Shown in pieces: positions 27,500 through 38,897 of a stretch of 64,000 bases of DNA; positions within the stretch are counted from its first letter, which is position 1, and each line of letters starts with the position of its first letter. The notes below the pieces were generated by a model. The model was not told where the DNA came from, searched no databases, and saw only the letters and a list, made by a program, of their open reading frames with translations. The translations under genes were made by a program, and so were the position numbers. The stretch is from Acanthornis magna (taxonomy: Eukaryota > Chordata > Aves > Passeriformes > Acanthizidae), in NCBI GenBank assembly GCA_036785705.1, contig JAWUZG010000004.1, forward strand, positions 11,583,501 through 11,647,500, given 5' to 3'.

Positions 27500-28350
27500 A
27501 CACATTAACCTAGCAATATTGAAGGAATATGGATTGGATGGGTGGACTACAAGGTGAATGAGAAACTCAGAGAACTACTCTGTGACCCAGCACTGAGAGG
27601 GCAGAGATCAAGGTTTTAAAGCCTAACTGGTAATGAGCCATGAATGTCATGCTTGGGTCAGTATTGGAAGTGACACTGTTTAGTGTCTTATCGACGATTT
27701 GGAATATGGGACAAAACACATCATTACATCTGTGAACAAAGCCAAACTAGGGGGAATGGCTAAGTGTGCTGGATATCAGGGCTGTCATTCAGAGGTACCT
27801 CAAAAAAATGGAGGATTGGGTTTACAGAATCCCCATGAACTTCAGCAAAGACAAAAGTGAAATCTTGCTGCTCAGACAGAGCACCTCCTGACATCACTGC
27901 AAGTTGGTAACAGACTTTTGCAGAAAGGAACTGAGGGTCCAGTGAATGACAATTTGAAATTTAGTGCAAACAGGTTGAGAGAACTGCTAAGTCACCTCTA
28001 CTGAGCCCTGGCGAAGTTGCATTTGTAACTCTGCCTCCAGGTTTCAACTCCCCCATGCAATGTAGAGGTTGACAAACCTGAGAAAGTCTGAAAAAAAAAC
28101 AATTAATGCAATGAGGGCTCCAGACCAAATGATATACAATGATAGGCTGAAGAAATTTAGTTTAAGAAGGGAAAACTTGGAAAAAACGTAACTGTAGTCT
28201 TCTCCTACCTAAAAAAATTATTACAGAGAGAATAGAAGCTGACTTAATTCAGGTTTGCGTAGCGGAAGCCACAGTCTGCAACAAACGAAATTCTTATTGC
28301 ATATTGAGGAAAAAAATCACCATGAGAAAAACAATAAAATGGTATTCAGA
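27500..28350 (+). mobile_element. CR1 LINE fragment, sense, degenerate
   Basis: Read on the plus strand this follows the 3' half of the avian CR1 reverse-transcriptase ORF, with many indels. Segments still resembling it include the GATGGGTGGACTACAAGGTG area near 27537, TCAGTATTGGAAGTGACACTG near 27660, the CAAAGCCAAACTAGGGGG region near 27740 (the part encoding the ADDTKLGG-like end of the RT palm) and the ACTTCAGCAAAGACAA stretch near 27840. No frame stays open. Both ends are approximate, and the right end fades by about 28350. It is an old, 5'-truncated, inactive copy. Family resemblance is recalled, not computed. Confidence 0.8.
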
Positions 28351-31300
28351 TAAGCTGATAATTCTTGGAAATTTTAAAAGTTCATTTGGAGAAATTCACA
28401 GGTACCTTGATCTAACTTGGAATCTGTTTTTTCTTTGAGAAGGATGTTGAAATAAATCACGTCATGGATTTTAATCTTTGTTTTCCGTAATTATGTCATT
28501 CAAATGCCTCAGGAATAGATTATAAGAATGCCATGCAGAATCCAAAACAGTCTACAAAACCCAAGAAATTTAGGCCGGAATGAAAACTGTATGGGTTTGG
28601 TTGACATTTTAGGGTTGGATTGGGTTTTTCAAAACTATATAGTATATGACTGGTTTCTTATTGCTACAAAATCTGTGAAATGCAGGAGGGTAAGACAATT
28701 GCACTGCCTTTAAATTCCCAGCCCTAGTTGGCTCTGCTATCAACAGAAACCCTGTATTTTCTCTAAGAGTTACTCTTTCCTTATTTTTTTCTCCATCAAC
28801 TGGGACTACTCAGATCTGCTGGTTTTGGGCTACTTGGCTTCCTCCCTAGAGTTAGATAGGTCCATATTAACCCCTGATTAGTTAGAATACCAATTACTCA
28901 TGAAAACTAGGTGCCAGAGAGAAATAAGCAAGAAATTGATAAATTATTAAAGACATTAAGGCTAAAAAGTTAAAGCTAATAACAATTTCTATTCCAGCAC
29001 AGTGTGTAATCTAATAAGGGCCAAATCCTATAAACTTTCCTATGCACAAGAAATCATTACTCATGTAGACAGAAACTGTTCCCTCTTCAGGTACTTGCAT
29101 CTGTATTTGTTGTTGCTGCTTTTACGTGAAGACTTTAAGGAGAAAACTAATTGTAGAAAAGCTTATTTTTAGAGACCTTAGCTGGAGAAGAATTTTACTC
29201 CAAGATACATAAAACTTATCTGAATGAGACAAGGCATGAGAATAACTTTTCAAGAGTTTTTAGCCATCGGCATTGAAGATCTACATTATGATTTCATATA
29301 ACTCTATTTCTTACTGCAAAAAAAGAATATTGAAAGTCTGAAATTACAAAAATCCCCTACATTTTTTTAGTCTCAAGAAACTGTGCTAAACCATCACAGG
29401 GGCCATAAATTTCTTTAAGCAAAAGAACATTACAAATCACCCAAGAAATAATATGACATCTTTTGGGATTCTTTGCTTGTTTGTTTGCTTGCATGCTTTC
29501 ATTTTTAGTTTGGTTTCAGTTGGAGAGAGAGAGGTTGTAAGCGGGAATAAAAAGAGAAAGAATATTCTGTTTTCCTAGTATCTTAAGAGCTGTCACAAAG
29601 CACTTGCCCATAAACTACCCCCCAGCAAATGGAGATGATCTGGAAACACTAAAGGAGACAATACGTTTCTTGTTATAAAAATTTCTTCAGGGAAAAGAGA
29701 AATATAAATTATTCAGAAAGTTCCTTAGATTTGGAATAAGTTGTTTATGAAACACTTATGACCATGAGACAACAAATATGAATGCAGCATTTCTCAAACA
29801 CTATTTGTGCTACAATAAGTTAAAGGTCTAACTTGAATGATGGTTGACTGAACAGACAAATGGTTAAGGCCATTTGTCAAGGTAAAAGTTGTATAAAACC
29901 ACATTTTCTTTGTAGTTAAAGAGAAATCACTTCAGTTGAAAAAGGAAGTGTTTTGCTGTACATTATTTGAATTAATTTTATTTGCCATTGTAAAGATTTA
30001 ATTTCAAATATACCCCATCTTCTATAATAAGTAATTTAAAGTTGTCTCTGAAAAAGCATGACATAAAACAGTTCAGTCAAATGAATATAGAGTTATGTTT
30101 ATAAATGTTAATGTTGTGTTTTAGCCAAGTAAAAAATATGAACTTTTATATAAGTCCCCTGAATATTGTGTTTATTGTCAAAGATACTAAATCTCTGATG
30201 CATCTATTAATAGCTATTCTATCTTCCTTCACGTTTCATCCAAAATGATTATCTATTTAATCACAATATATATTAAAATCTTCTAGGTACAGGAGAAGTA
30301 AACAGAGGTTCTTGAATTGTTTACATGAAGGCTGCCTTGATTCTGAGAATTGTTTTGACTCATAATTATTTTAAGCATTGTCTAGTTTCTATTCATTGAA
30401 TATGATAGTTTGAGGTCTCATTTGTCTGGGAAAGAAAATTGTGTAAAGAGTGGGGTCCTTTCCTTGGGTGCAGGCTATGAGCTTAGTGAATTTTATATAC
30501 CATATACTATATGCTATTTCTACATACTAAAGTAAAATGAATGGGCAGTATGAAACTGTTTAGTGGAAAACCAGTGGTACAGGTATAATAAATGTTCGTT
30601 GAAAAATAGCAATCAATAGTATAAAGCAACTGTTTATTAAAAAAGTTAATGTTTGCAACAAACACTATTGGTTTAGGGAACCAAAAAACAATAACTTGTC
30701 ACTTCCAGAGAGGGTTGTAATATGATAAATTGTCAAGAAAAAAAGCAGCTCGATCATCACTGTTGTCTGCCAAGGACATAGTTTATCAATGTCACTACTA
30801 TAATCACAAAGTGACTAAAGAAATTATATTCACACTTGTCCCTAAAAAACTTGCATGTGGTGGCAAATAATGGAAGCTTCTCTTGAAGATTGTCTAAAAA
30901 ATTATCCAGAAAGTATTCTAAAATATTTTAAATCAAAGGTCCCATATTAGAATCATGCCCCCATTCTTCCTTCTTTACCTTTTAATTTTTCATAGTATTC
31001 TAAAAACTAAGCTTCCGGGTTGTGTTTAGAACATAAATCTAAGTATCTGTATGTTCTACCCCTTCTGGTTTTCCCCAGTTTGGGGTTTTTTTGGTTTTTT
31101 TTTGTTTTGGGGTTTTTTTTGTGATGCTGGACACGTAGGTATTGACTCAAACAACCTAAGCACTAATATGCTGATAAGGTGAGTCATGTATTACTCAAAC
31201 AGAATATGTTTCATGATCTAAACAAGATCACATCTGTGTTTGGGTTAGTTTTTAGGTTTTCTGTATGAGAAATAGTCCTCCAGTCATCAGCTCATATGGA

Positions 31301-31544
31301 AAAACATGAGACAACAGATATGAGAAAAGGGAATAAATGAGAGAAGGAAAAATATTGCTTACTGAAATGATCTTAGCATTTCCATTTTTTCCCTCATTAA
31401 TACCATCATGAAATTGTAGTTCTTTTGTATCCACAGTGAATTTGTCAACTTAGTGTTTTGAGTAAACTTTATAGAAATCATTTGCAGATCAAAAATGACT
31501 GTTACATTGCCTAGAGGGTAAAACTAACACTAAATATAGCATGC
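28351..31544. other. AT-rich non-coding DNA, no gene seen
   Basis: No gene supported. A G/T tract is present at about 31078-31122, with G4 runs separated by T runs like the one at 8697. Confidence 0.6.
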
Positions 31545-31570
31545 TTTTTTTTTTTTTTTTTTTTTTTTTT
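31545..31570. repeat. T26 homopolymer
   Basis: Twenty-six uninterrupted T residues sit directly before CCCTCTAG. The tract serves either as an unusually long polypyrimidine tract for the candidate exon next to it or as the tail of an antisense retroposed sequence. Confidence 0.9.
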
Positions 31571-31578
31571 CCCTCTAG

Positions 31579-31638
31579 TATGTCTGCCAGGAGGGCTGTA
31601 ATACTTGGCATTTTGATGCTTGGGTCAACATAAGAGCT
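31579..31638 (+). other. candidate 60-bp internal exon
   Basis: A 26-T run followed by CCCTCTAG (AG at 31577-31578) gives a strong 3' splice-site match, and GTAAGTAT from 31639 is a near-perfect 5' splice site. The 60 bp between them are a multiple of three and open in one frame, giving 20 residues with Cys at 3 and 7 and the string WHFDAWVN. The other two frames contain stops. I recognise no protein family and no neighbouring exon is convincing. It could equally be chance, since such signals occur in any long AT-rich stretch. Confidence 0.2.
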
Positions 31639-32229
31639 GTAAGTATCATAACATTTTTACTTTAGAAATGTCACTACTAAAATGGCTATTACTATGGAAA
31701 AGTGTGTCAGTGGAAAACAATTTGATGTAGCTGTCTGTGGGAGGGCATCTAGTGTTAGTTGAGACTTCTTAGAGGGACCCTCTAATCTTTTTTTGCTCTT
31801 TGGAAGGACATGTTCTCCAATTGGTCCTGTGTCGCATCACTGTTTGAATGCCTCAGCCTATAATGTCGCTGTTGGTCAGGTATGATGATGAAACACCTTG
31901 TCTGAATCTAATCTTAAAGGGTTAATAAAACATCACTGTTCTCAGTAGATACTTCTCTTTTTTACTTGTCATGAGCTTCACTTACCACTTACCAAAATTG
32001 TTGAGATATTTGTTAATAGTATGGCAGTTTTAAGGTCATCTTGAAACAAATTTGTATTTTAGTGGGCATCATGGAAACGATAACTTTCTGAGTATGAAAA
32101 TCATAATTCAATACAGTATGTAATCTAGTTAGTTGATTTGTAACAACCACTGATTGCTATAAGCAATAACTGAAAGATCTCACGAAAAAGTAGCTAGAAA
32201 AAAATTCACATGTCAAATCAGGGTGGAAA
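31639..32229. other. non-coding DNA, no gene seen
   Basis: Nothing recognisable. A donor-like TCAG/GTATGA near 31880 follows a short open stretch, but its possible acceptor is weak and it does not join in frame with the candidate exon upstream. Confidence 0.5.
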
Positions 32230-32400
32230 CAGTATGGCACTGATTTTCAGTAAGTGCTCAAAGATCACGGCTCTCAGTCTAGCTGACTTACTAAGGTGGT
32301 TGCAACACACTTTAATTACATGATTGATATGATCTTCAAAAGAAGTATCAGAATTTGGAATGACTCCAGGGTCATAACCATTATACAAGAGATAAAGAGA
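32230..32400 (-). mobile_element. possible ancient LINE (L2/CR1-like) RT remnant
   Basis: The minus-strand frame contains GVIPNSDTSFEDHINHVIK followed closely by HLSKSARLRA. This matches the spacing of the LGV-D-LSF-HI--V-K ... HLR-I-RLR region near the C-terminal side of the RT domain in L2/CR1-type LINEs. Only about 50 residues are recognisable and the frame is broken on both sides. The relation is inferred from motif pattern alone. Confidence 0.4.
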
Positions 32401-34842
32401 ACAAAATAAACCTCTGCAGATTACACCTGAGGCCTTTTTCATTAGTAAGCTAATCAATACCAGCTAGCAGAATCAGCACAGGAACAAAAACACAAAAAAA
32501 ATTCACTTGCCCTAGAGAGAGGAGGATCCTGCGAAAGTCAGGGCTTGGGAAATAAAATGATAACGTTGTAACTGGAAAAAAAAAACCAAAACCTCACAGC
32601 AAAGTATTCTTTTCTAAAATCTGATTTCATTTTGTTCTGTCCATTACTCCTCGTATTGCTTTCCAATTCTACCTTGCCCCAGCACTAAAGAGGAAATTTC
32701 CCCTCTGGAAGGTTTTTATCTTTTATGAACAACATCAGAACTCCTTTTGGTATTTTTCCTCTGAGGGTAAGAAGTATATAAACCAAAGATCGTTTTGTTT
32801 TCCACTCTGACTGTATTACTGCACTTGAGGGGAAATTTGTCTTTATAAAAGGGTTTATGACATTTCAGTGCAATGCAGTATGGTAACACTTGATAACTTT
32901 CATTTGGTTTTATTGCTCTTCCTTTTGCATCAGATTTATGTGTTCTTCATGAAGTTATGAAGAGACAGGAAAACATAGTTGTTATCCCTGCATTTTCTTT
33001 TTCAAAATATAATTGAAAAATGTGAAATTTCAAAAATCTCTGGGTTTTTTTCTGTCTATATTTCTTCTCTGTCCAGGATTTCTCCTTTTAATTCCATTAT
33101 TTTCTGAGACCTCTAATTCAAATAAGACCTTTCTAAATTAAAAGCTAAGGTGTATGCAAACAGTAAAGAAACTATTGTAGGCAAAAAAAGATATTATCCA
33201 AAGATAATAGTGAACTACAGTTTTGTTTTAGAAGATTAAACAAGTTTTACAACATTCTGTCCACAAAGGTACTAAGAATAGCTTATGTAGATGGAAAGTA
33301 ATTTGAGAAAGACTTTTAAAGAAAAAAAAGTTTGCTTCTTTTACATAAACTACTAAACTATTATGGTTTTATTTCTATTGCCCTATTCTTATTGGGATAT
33401 CTGTCATTATTATATGTCAGTAAACTGCAAGCAGCTTTTAGTACTTAAAACTTTATTTAATTATATCTTGGAATACAGTATTTTTATTACTGGAATATTA
33501 TGTGCATATTTGCACTCAAGAGACCTACTGTAATACTTACAAAAGTCATCAAAATGCAGATTAAGATTCTTAGAATGATTCCCTGAAATCTTGGGAAATT
33601 TTTGGATACAAATGACTGCTGTTTTGCTTTAAAATAATATTGTAACAAATTTGAATGAGTGACCGTGTCAAACATTGCTTTTACTTAGTTGCAGTGAATA
33701 TGTGTTTTGCTCTTCTCCACTGAACTTAGAAACATTTTTTGTTGTTGCATCCTAATTTTACATGCTTTTAAAAAATATTTTTTCATGAGAAAAGACAAGT
33801 CTTTCTCCATCTTTCAGGTTTATCATCCTATGCCACTGCTGTAATTTCTTCCCTGGCAGAAGTGATAAAAACATTCAAAAAATATTTCTCAGTGGCTTTC
33901 ATTGAGATAACCACAACCATCTGTATGACTAGAAAATCCAGGAGTGCACAGTATCCAACAATTTCTCAAGGTCCAATTCAGCAATCTGGAAATGCCACAG
34001 ATTGAGTTATACTCTTAACTGAGCTTGAAGACCTGGAGGCAGTTTTGACTACTTTCTCTAGACAGTAATTGAGATACAGCAGTGGTGGTGCTCAAGCTAG
34101 AATGGAATGTGAAGTTTAGGGTTTTCCCTTTAGTTTATGATTATTGCTTCATTTAAATAATTTATTTTACCTAAAGTATACTCTTTTCTCACAAAACAAA
34201 ACAAAACAAAACAAAATAAACCAAACAACCAGGGAAAAACACTATACAGATCTAGAAATTATGTTAGCAAACAGAAGCAATTCTATGAGACAGAGATGGC
34301 CACTCTCAATTCTGAAATTAAGAATTACTGATGTAAATATTACAAGTGCTTTGGGGGAAAGCTCCTTTGAGGTCTTCTATGTTATTTTTTTGCTGTAAAG
34401 TACTTTTGATTGTTTGTTTTCTGCAGGCATCTTCTTGGCAGTCTGACATTTACACCACACAGGGACAACAGATTGTCATGCAGTATAGACAGCATCATTG
34501 CTAAACACTAATTTCCCACAGCTTAAACAGAACAAATCTGGGTTTAGTGACAGGATTTGTTCTGTTTTTTATTCTTTAGCTAGAGCACAGCTAATATTAA
34601 TCTTTGATTTTTTAAAATACCTTTTGAATAGAGTTTCCTGTTTCCTAGCTTTAGAGCATGGGGACATTATTTATGGGAAGTTGTGTAGGCTTAGGCTTTC
34701 ATAGTCATTCTGATTTCCTTGAAAAAGTAGGTTTCACAACTATGTAGAAGGTCACGTATTCTGTCATGTAGGGAGATTTGTAAGGGGAGCGTTTCATTAG
34801 TTTGATGAAACATGCCTATCAGAGGAACATAGCAAAAAAAAC
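32401..34842. other. AT-rich non-coding DNA, no gene seen
   Basis: No gene supported. An (AAAAC)n pentanucleotide repeat of about six units lies at 34191-34220. Confidence 0.6.
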
Positions 34843-34950
34843 TTAGGTGATGCTTTGAGTAACTCCAAGGATAGTTGAGCAACATATTTTTTCCCTTTAG
34901 GTGATGCTTTGAGTAACTCCAAGGATAGTTGAGCAACATATTTTTTCCCT
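34843..34950. repeat. perfect 54-bp tandem duplication
   Basis: Bases 34843-34896 and 34897-34950 are identical over all 54 positions; each copy begins TTAGGTGATG and ends TTTTTTCCCT. Total identity in otherwise ordinary DNA implies a recent duplication, possibly still polymorphic. The unit is not simple sequence and contains no recognisable motif. Confidence 0.95.
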
Positions 34951-37341
34951 CTCAATGCAGTCTGTAATAACTGAGGGAATTAGTCAGTGAATAAGACATT
35001 CAGAAATGGAAATTCTAGTGATTTAAAAAAAAAGTAATTTTAGGAGAATATTCAGTGCTATTGTCAACAGAAGTATTTTTAGGTCCAAGTTCTGCTTGCT
35101 CATGTCTCCTCTTGATTTAATGTCAGTACAGTGTTGGCCCTTAAGCTGATTTCAATGCAGATGCAAAACAGGCAGGATTTTATTTTTTTAGACTTTTCCC
35201 ATTAGAATTTCTTTTCTGTAGTTCTCATCTATTAAAAAAGAAAAAAAAGGAATCAGAAAAAGCATGGTGAATACCATCTGTCACTCAGAATACTCTCAGT
35301 CATCAAGGGCATGAAGAGTCCATGGTGAACTATTAGGACAGTCCTTGAGAAGTGTAATTAAAAGGATGTACAAAAGATTTTTTAGCAGTGGAGAAGTCAT
35401 CCCAGGAAATGCTGTTTTGGCATAACTTGGAGGAAAATGAAAATACACAGAAATAAATACATTAATTACTCTAATTTACAGAAATTCTCTGTTTAGGACT
35501 TTTAGTTTCTTTCAATAAACCGCACTTTCAGCAACATGACAAAAGAGTCCTTACCTTTAGATTCTGCTTCTTTCTTTAATATTGACAATTCAAAATATAG
35601 ATGGTTTTAACTATGTGAGCTAGCATGAAGGATGCTTTCACTTCCAAAAATGTCTTTCACCTTATCTGTGAAAATAGCCATGAAGATTGTCATCTGCAAG
35701 GATTCAGTTTGAGAGTATTATTCTGCTCCTTCAAATATGCTTGTGATACTTTATGGACAATAAGCATATTTTTTTTAAAAAAATCATTCTATTTAAAAAT
35801 ATTTTATTCCAAATGATAACATCATGAGAGGGGTTTTTTTTTCTTTTTAAGTTTATTTGAAAAATCCCTAATTTAAACATTTTTAGAATGGGTGTATATG
35901 TACAAAACTTTCAATAGTCTAATTTTGAGAAAAGGGTATAAGAGATACAGAAAGAATAAAATCAATGGAAATAAAATGACAATCTAAAAGTATTCAAGTT
36001 AGTTCTCATAAAATAATCAGGCTGCTATTTAGATTAGACCAAAGAAAGGACAGGGTTTTATATTGACAAAAATACACTCAACATATTTTCCCGGCGAGGG
36101 ATTAACTATGGTTTTTTGAGGAAAAAGAAACATCCAGAATCAAACATATTCTTAGCCTTGATAATGCCTTTGCTGGTTCTAACAATGTTGCGTGTATAAA
36201 GCACTGCATGCCCCAATCCTGTTGCCACTGACATAAATGGCAGGTAACCCACTGACCACAAAAATGTCAAGATTCAGGTGGTTATGTTAGCTGGAGATGT
36301 GCTTGTATCAGTGAACACAACCTAAATAATGAAAGCTAAAAAAAACATACAAAGAAAGCAATATGTTATGCTGCATGTTCTCTTTGGAAAGTTTAAACCA
36401 TATGCTAAACTGTGGAAAATGTTCTTTGAGCAGTAACATCTAGCTATTTTGCATATTCCAGGGGGAGCAGTGCTGGCAGACTCCAAATTGCCTCTAGCCC
36501 TGTCATATGTTAAACAAGCTTATAGGCTGGTTTATGCTTTTCGGTGCTATAAGGCATGGTTCTGATCCTATTGGAACTGTTTTTTCTTTATACACTTCCA
36601 CTATCTGCAATGAAACTACTATTCATTTTGTACTGTGTATAAGGATATTCAGCCCTTATATTTAATCTAAATTTTTCTTTTTCCTGAAGACATATGCATT
36701 TTGCCACGTATTTGAAACCCAACTTCACAATTTATTTGAATGCTTTATATACCTTAGATTAACCCTGCAACATTTTTCACCCATTCATATCAGTTAATGC
36801 AGAACCCAAAATGTGTCACTTTTCTTGTTCATATCCACCTTTCAAACATTTGTTTTGGAATAGTGTTAGGAAAAAAAATGCAAACTTCTTGTTTTAAGAG
36901 AAGTTGTGTTTTTTTCAGAGCAGATGATTGTACATTGCTTCCTTTTCTGAGATGGTGGCTTATGTCTATTCATCACTGTCAGTACATACTATTCTTCTGA
37001 TTATTCTTGTAATTTGTAACAGCATAGCCATCTAGCTAGATTCATGGTTCCTTTAGACTGAGATACAGGGTGTTTATTTAAGATAACACCCTGAAGAAGA
37101 GCTTTCTTAGTAATTTTAGAACGATGAATTTGCATTTTTCTTCATTATCATACTAACATTTTCATTAAAAACAAATACATTCACTTATGCTCATATCCAC
37201 AATAAAGCCACGCTCTCATCTAGTTCAGAGCAAGTGAATTGTTAAGCAAAGCCACTTCAATCCAAGCCGACCATACATCATATTTAGCCAGTAGGCACTT
37301 CCATGCAGCTCAAATTAATACCTTTTACATACAATGGCAAG
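34951..37341. other. AT-rich non-coding DNA, no gene seen
   Basis: No gene supported. This is the left flank of the provirus and no repeat family is recognisable in it. Confidence 0.6.
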
Positions 37342-37348
37342 GTCTTTG
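37342..37348. repeat. left target-site duplication of the provirus
   Basis: GTCTTTG immediately precedes the TG of the 5' LTR and recurs immediately after the 3' LTR at 44535-44541. Retroviral duplications are normally 4-6 bp, so the seventh base may match by chance. Confidence 0.75.
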
Positions 37349-37627
37349 TGTATTTGCACTGTTTTAGAAATCTTTCTCTTCTTTCTCAGGGAGAATAGAG
37401 ATAAGCTGCATTCTTGTACTTTCTTAATCTCTGTGTTTGGTATTAGGTGTTGTATAGCTGTGACCAATGGTTTTTGGAGGTGGATTCCCTGCTGACCAAT
37501 AGTTGCCAGATTATTAATGGATATATAAAGAAGTTTTTGTAAATAAAGTTTCTCCTTTCGCCATCTTGGGTCCATCTGCCTGCTTTCTCTGCCAGCTTCT
37601 GCGAATCTCAGGAAATCTAAAACCACA
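37349..37627 (+). repeat. 5' LTR (279 bp)
   Basis: It begins TGTATTTGC and ends AACCACA. U3 contains two CCAAT boxes (37464-37468 and 37496-37500), a TATATAAAG box (37522-37530) and AATAAA (37542-37547). A GCCATC at 37560, about 38 bp past the TATA box, is a likely transcription start and beginning of R, since the poly(A) signal just upstream of a GCCAT start also occurs in Rous sarcoma-type LTRs. R would then be very short. It differs from the 3' LTR at seven substitutions and no indel. Confidence 0.93.
37464..37547 (+). promoter_or_regulatory. LTR promoter core: CCAAT boxes, TATA box, poly(A) signal
   Basis: CCAAT at 37464 and 37496, TATATAAAG at 37522 and AATAAA at 37542 lie in the usual order. 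The same signals are intact in the 3' LTR, so both copies could in principle drive transcription, including into the flanking DNA from the 3' copy. Confidence 0.8.
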
Positions 37628-37629
37628 AT

Positions 37630-37647
37630 TGGTGAACCCGGAGTGCG
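37630..37647 (+). promoter_or_regulatory. primer binding site, tRNA-Trp-like
   Basis: TGGTGAACCCGGAGTGCG begins two bases after the LTR's terminal CA, the standard spacing. It starts TGGTGA and agrees with the tRNA-Trp primer site of avian leukosis-type viruses at about 13 of 18 positions, better than the Lys or Pro sites I compared from memory. Either it is a decayed tRNA-Trp site or it uses another avian tRNA. Confidence 0.7.
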
Positions 37648-38738
37648 TTATTGAGGTAGGAGCCCCCCCCACCCGCCTTTATCCCCTCCCACCCTCCCAG
37701 GTTTCGAGGACAGAATGCAGGATGAAGCCGAAACCTCTGGGGCACCCTCGGGACCCCCCCCAGGATGCTTGGGGCCCCATCCGAGCTAAGATCACTGACG
37801 GATTACTTGGTGAATTATTATCATGGTTTCATAGGAAAGGACATTTTAATATTTCGTGGGAGACTCCGACGTATAGGGTGTGGCTTTAACTCGGAGATGA
37901 CCTATGGACTGAATTTTCATTTGGTAGTGTCCAGACGATACGTCTCTGCCCTGCCTGGAGACGGGTCCTTGATCTTTTAAAGGAAGGAGGCGCGGGGTCT
38001 GGGGAAGCCGACCCTACCTTATGCTTGGCCCCCCCCAGCTCCAGCCCGCAGCCCCGAGCCTGATCGGTTCGCCCCTCCCCCTGAGACGCATGGGAGATAT
38101 CTTTCTCCTTTGGACTATAAACCAAGGGTGTGCCCCATTCCTCAAGAAGCCTTGGCAGAGTTTTTAGCCCAAAAGAATGCAGCTGGACCTTTGGGCGTGG
38201 CTCCGACTTCTGGCCCGGCGAGAGTTCCCCCCCGAGGGTGGGGGTGAGCTCCAGACATGGCTCCGGCCATGCTTCAGAGTCGTCGGCGGATGACGTCAGC
38301 CCGCAGGAGCTGGCGGGCGATGGGGAGCCACCCTGCGACGCACCGAGCGCCCCCGCCACGCCGCACGACCGCTTTGCCGTGCAGGTGCAGGGGCCGGCAG
38401 ACACAGCTGAGCCACCCCGCCCGCTTGAACCCCCCGCCGCCCTGCGGGCGCCGCTCGGGCCAGCACGGCCAGCGCAGCTCGCCCCGCCTGCACTCCCCGC
38501 TGCCATGGGACACGATCCGGGCCGCGCCGCGCTGCTCCATACAGAGCAGGGACCGTCCGTGCCGTTCCGTGAGGGGCTGCTTCCCCCTCCCAGCGTGGCG
38601 AGAGCGGCTGGCCCCAACCCCGGCCTCGCGGGGCTGGCGGGCCCACGGCAGGACCCGGAACGGGTTCTGGGGGGTGGTTCCCGCCATGCAGCGGCGGCGC
38701 TGGAGTTTGAAACACCGCGTTTAACCCCCGTGTGCCTG

Positions 38739-38897
38739 CCTGACATTCTGAATCGGATATTTCAGAGGCTCGATGTACTTCCCAGCACTTTGGACCGCAT
38801 CTTACAAAGGCTGGATGTAGTCCCTGATATTTTAGCTTGCATTCTGCAAAGATTTGAAGGAGTTTCTGATACCCTCTTGGAACTGCTAGATGTCACT
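38739..38897 (+). repeat. 42-bp diverged tandem repeats encoding a 14-residue leucine-rich motif in gag
   Basis: Three full copies and one partial copy start at 38739, 38781, 38823 and 38865. The encoded pattern is P-D/S-x-L-x-x-I-L/F-Q-R-L/F-D/E-x-V, for example PDILNRIFQRLDVL and PSTLDRILQRLDVV. Fourteen residues equal two heptads with hydrophobic residues at coiled-coil spacing. The nucleotide copies have diverged while the hydrophobic pattern is kept, suggesting the repeat was under selection in the virus. A self-association role is inferred only from this pattern. Confidence 0.85.

Noticed and set aside
37315..37626. 103-codon minus-strand frame repeated at 44237-44575
   Set aside because: It appears twice only because it lies antisense in the two LTRs.
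37886..38746. 286-codon minus-strand open frame across gag
   Set aside because: It overlaps the GC-rich part of gag, where stops are rare in every frame. The gag strand has the consistent retroviral order and motifs; the antisense frame shows only Pro/Ala/Gly-rich shadow sequence.
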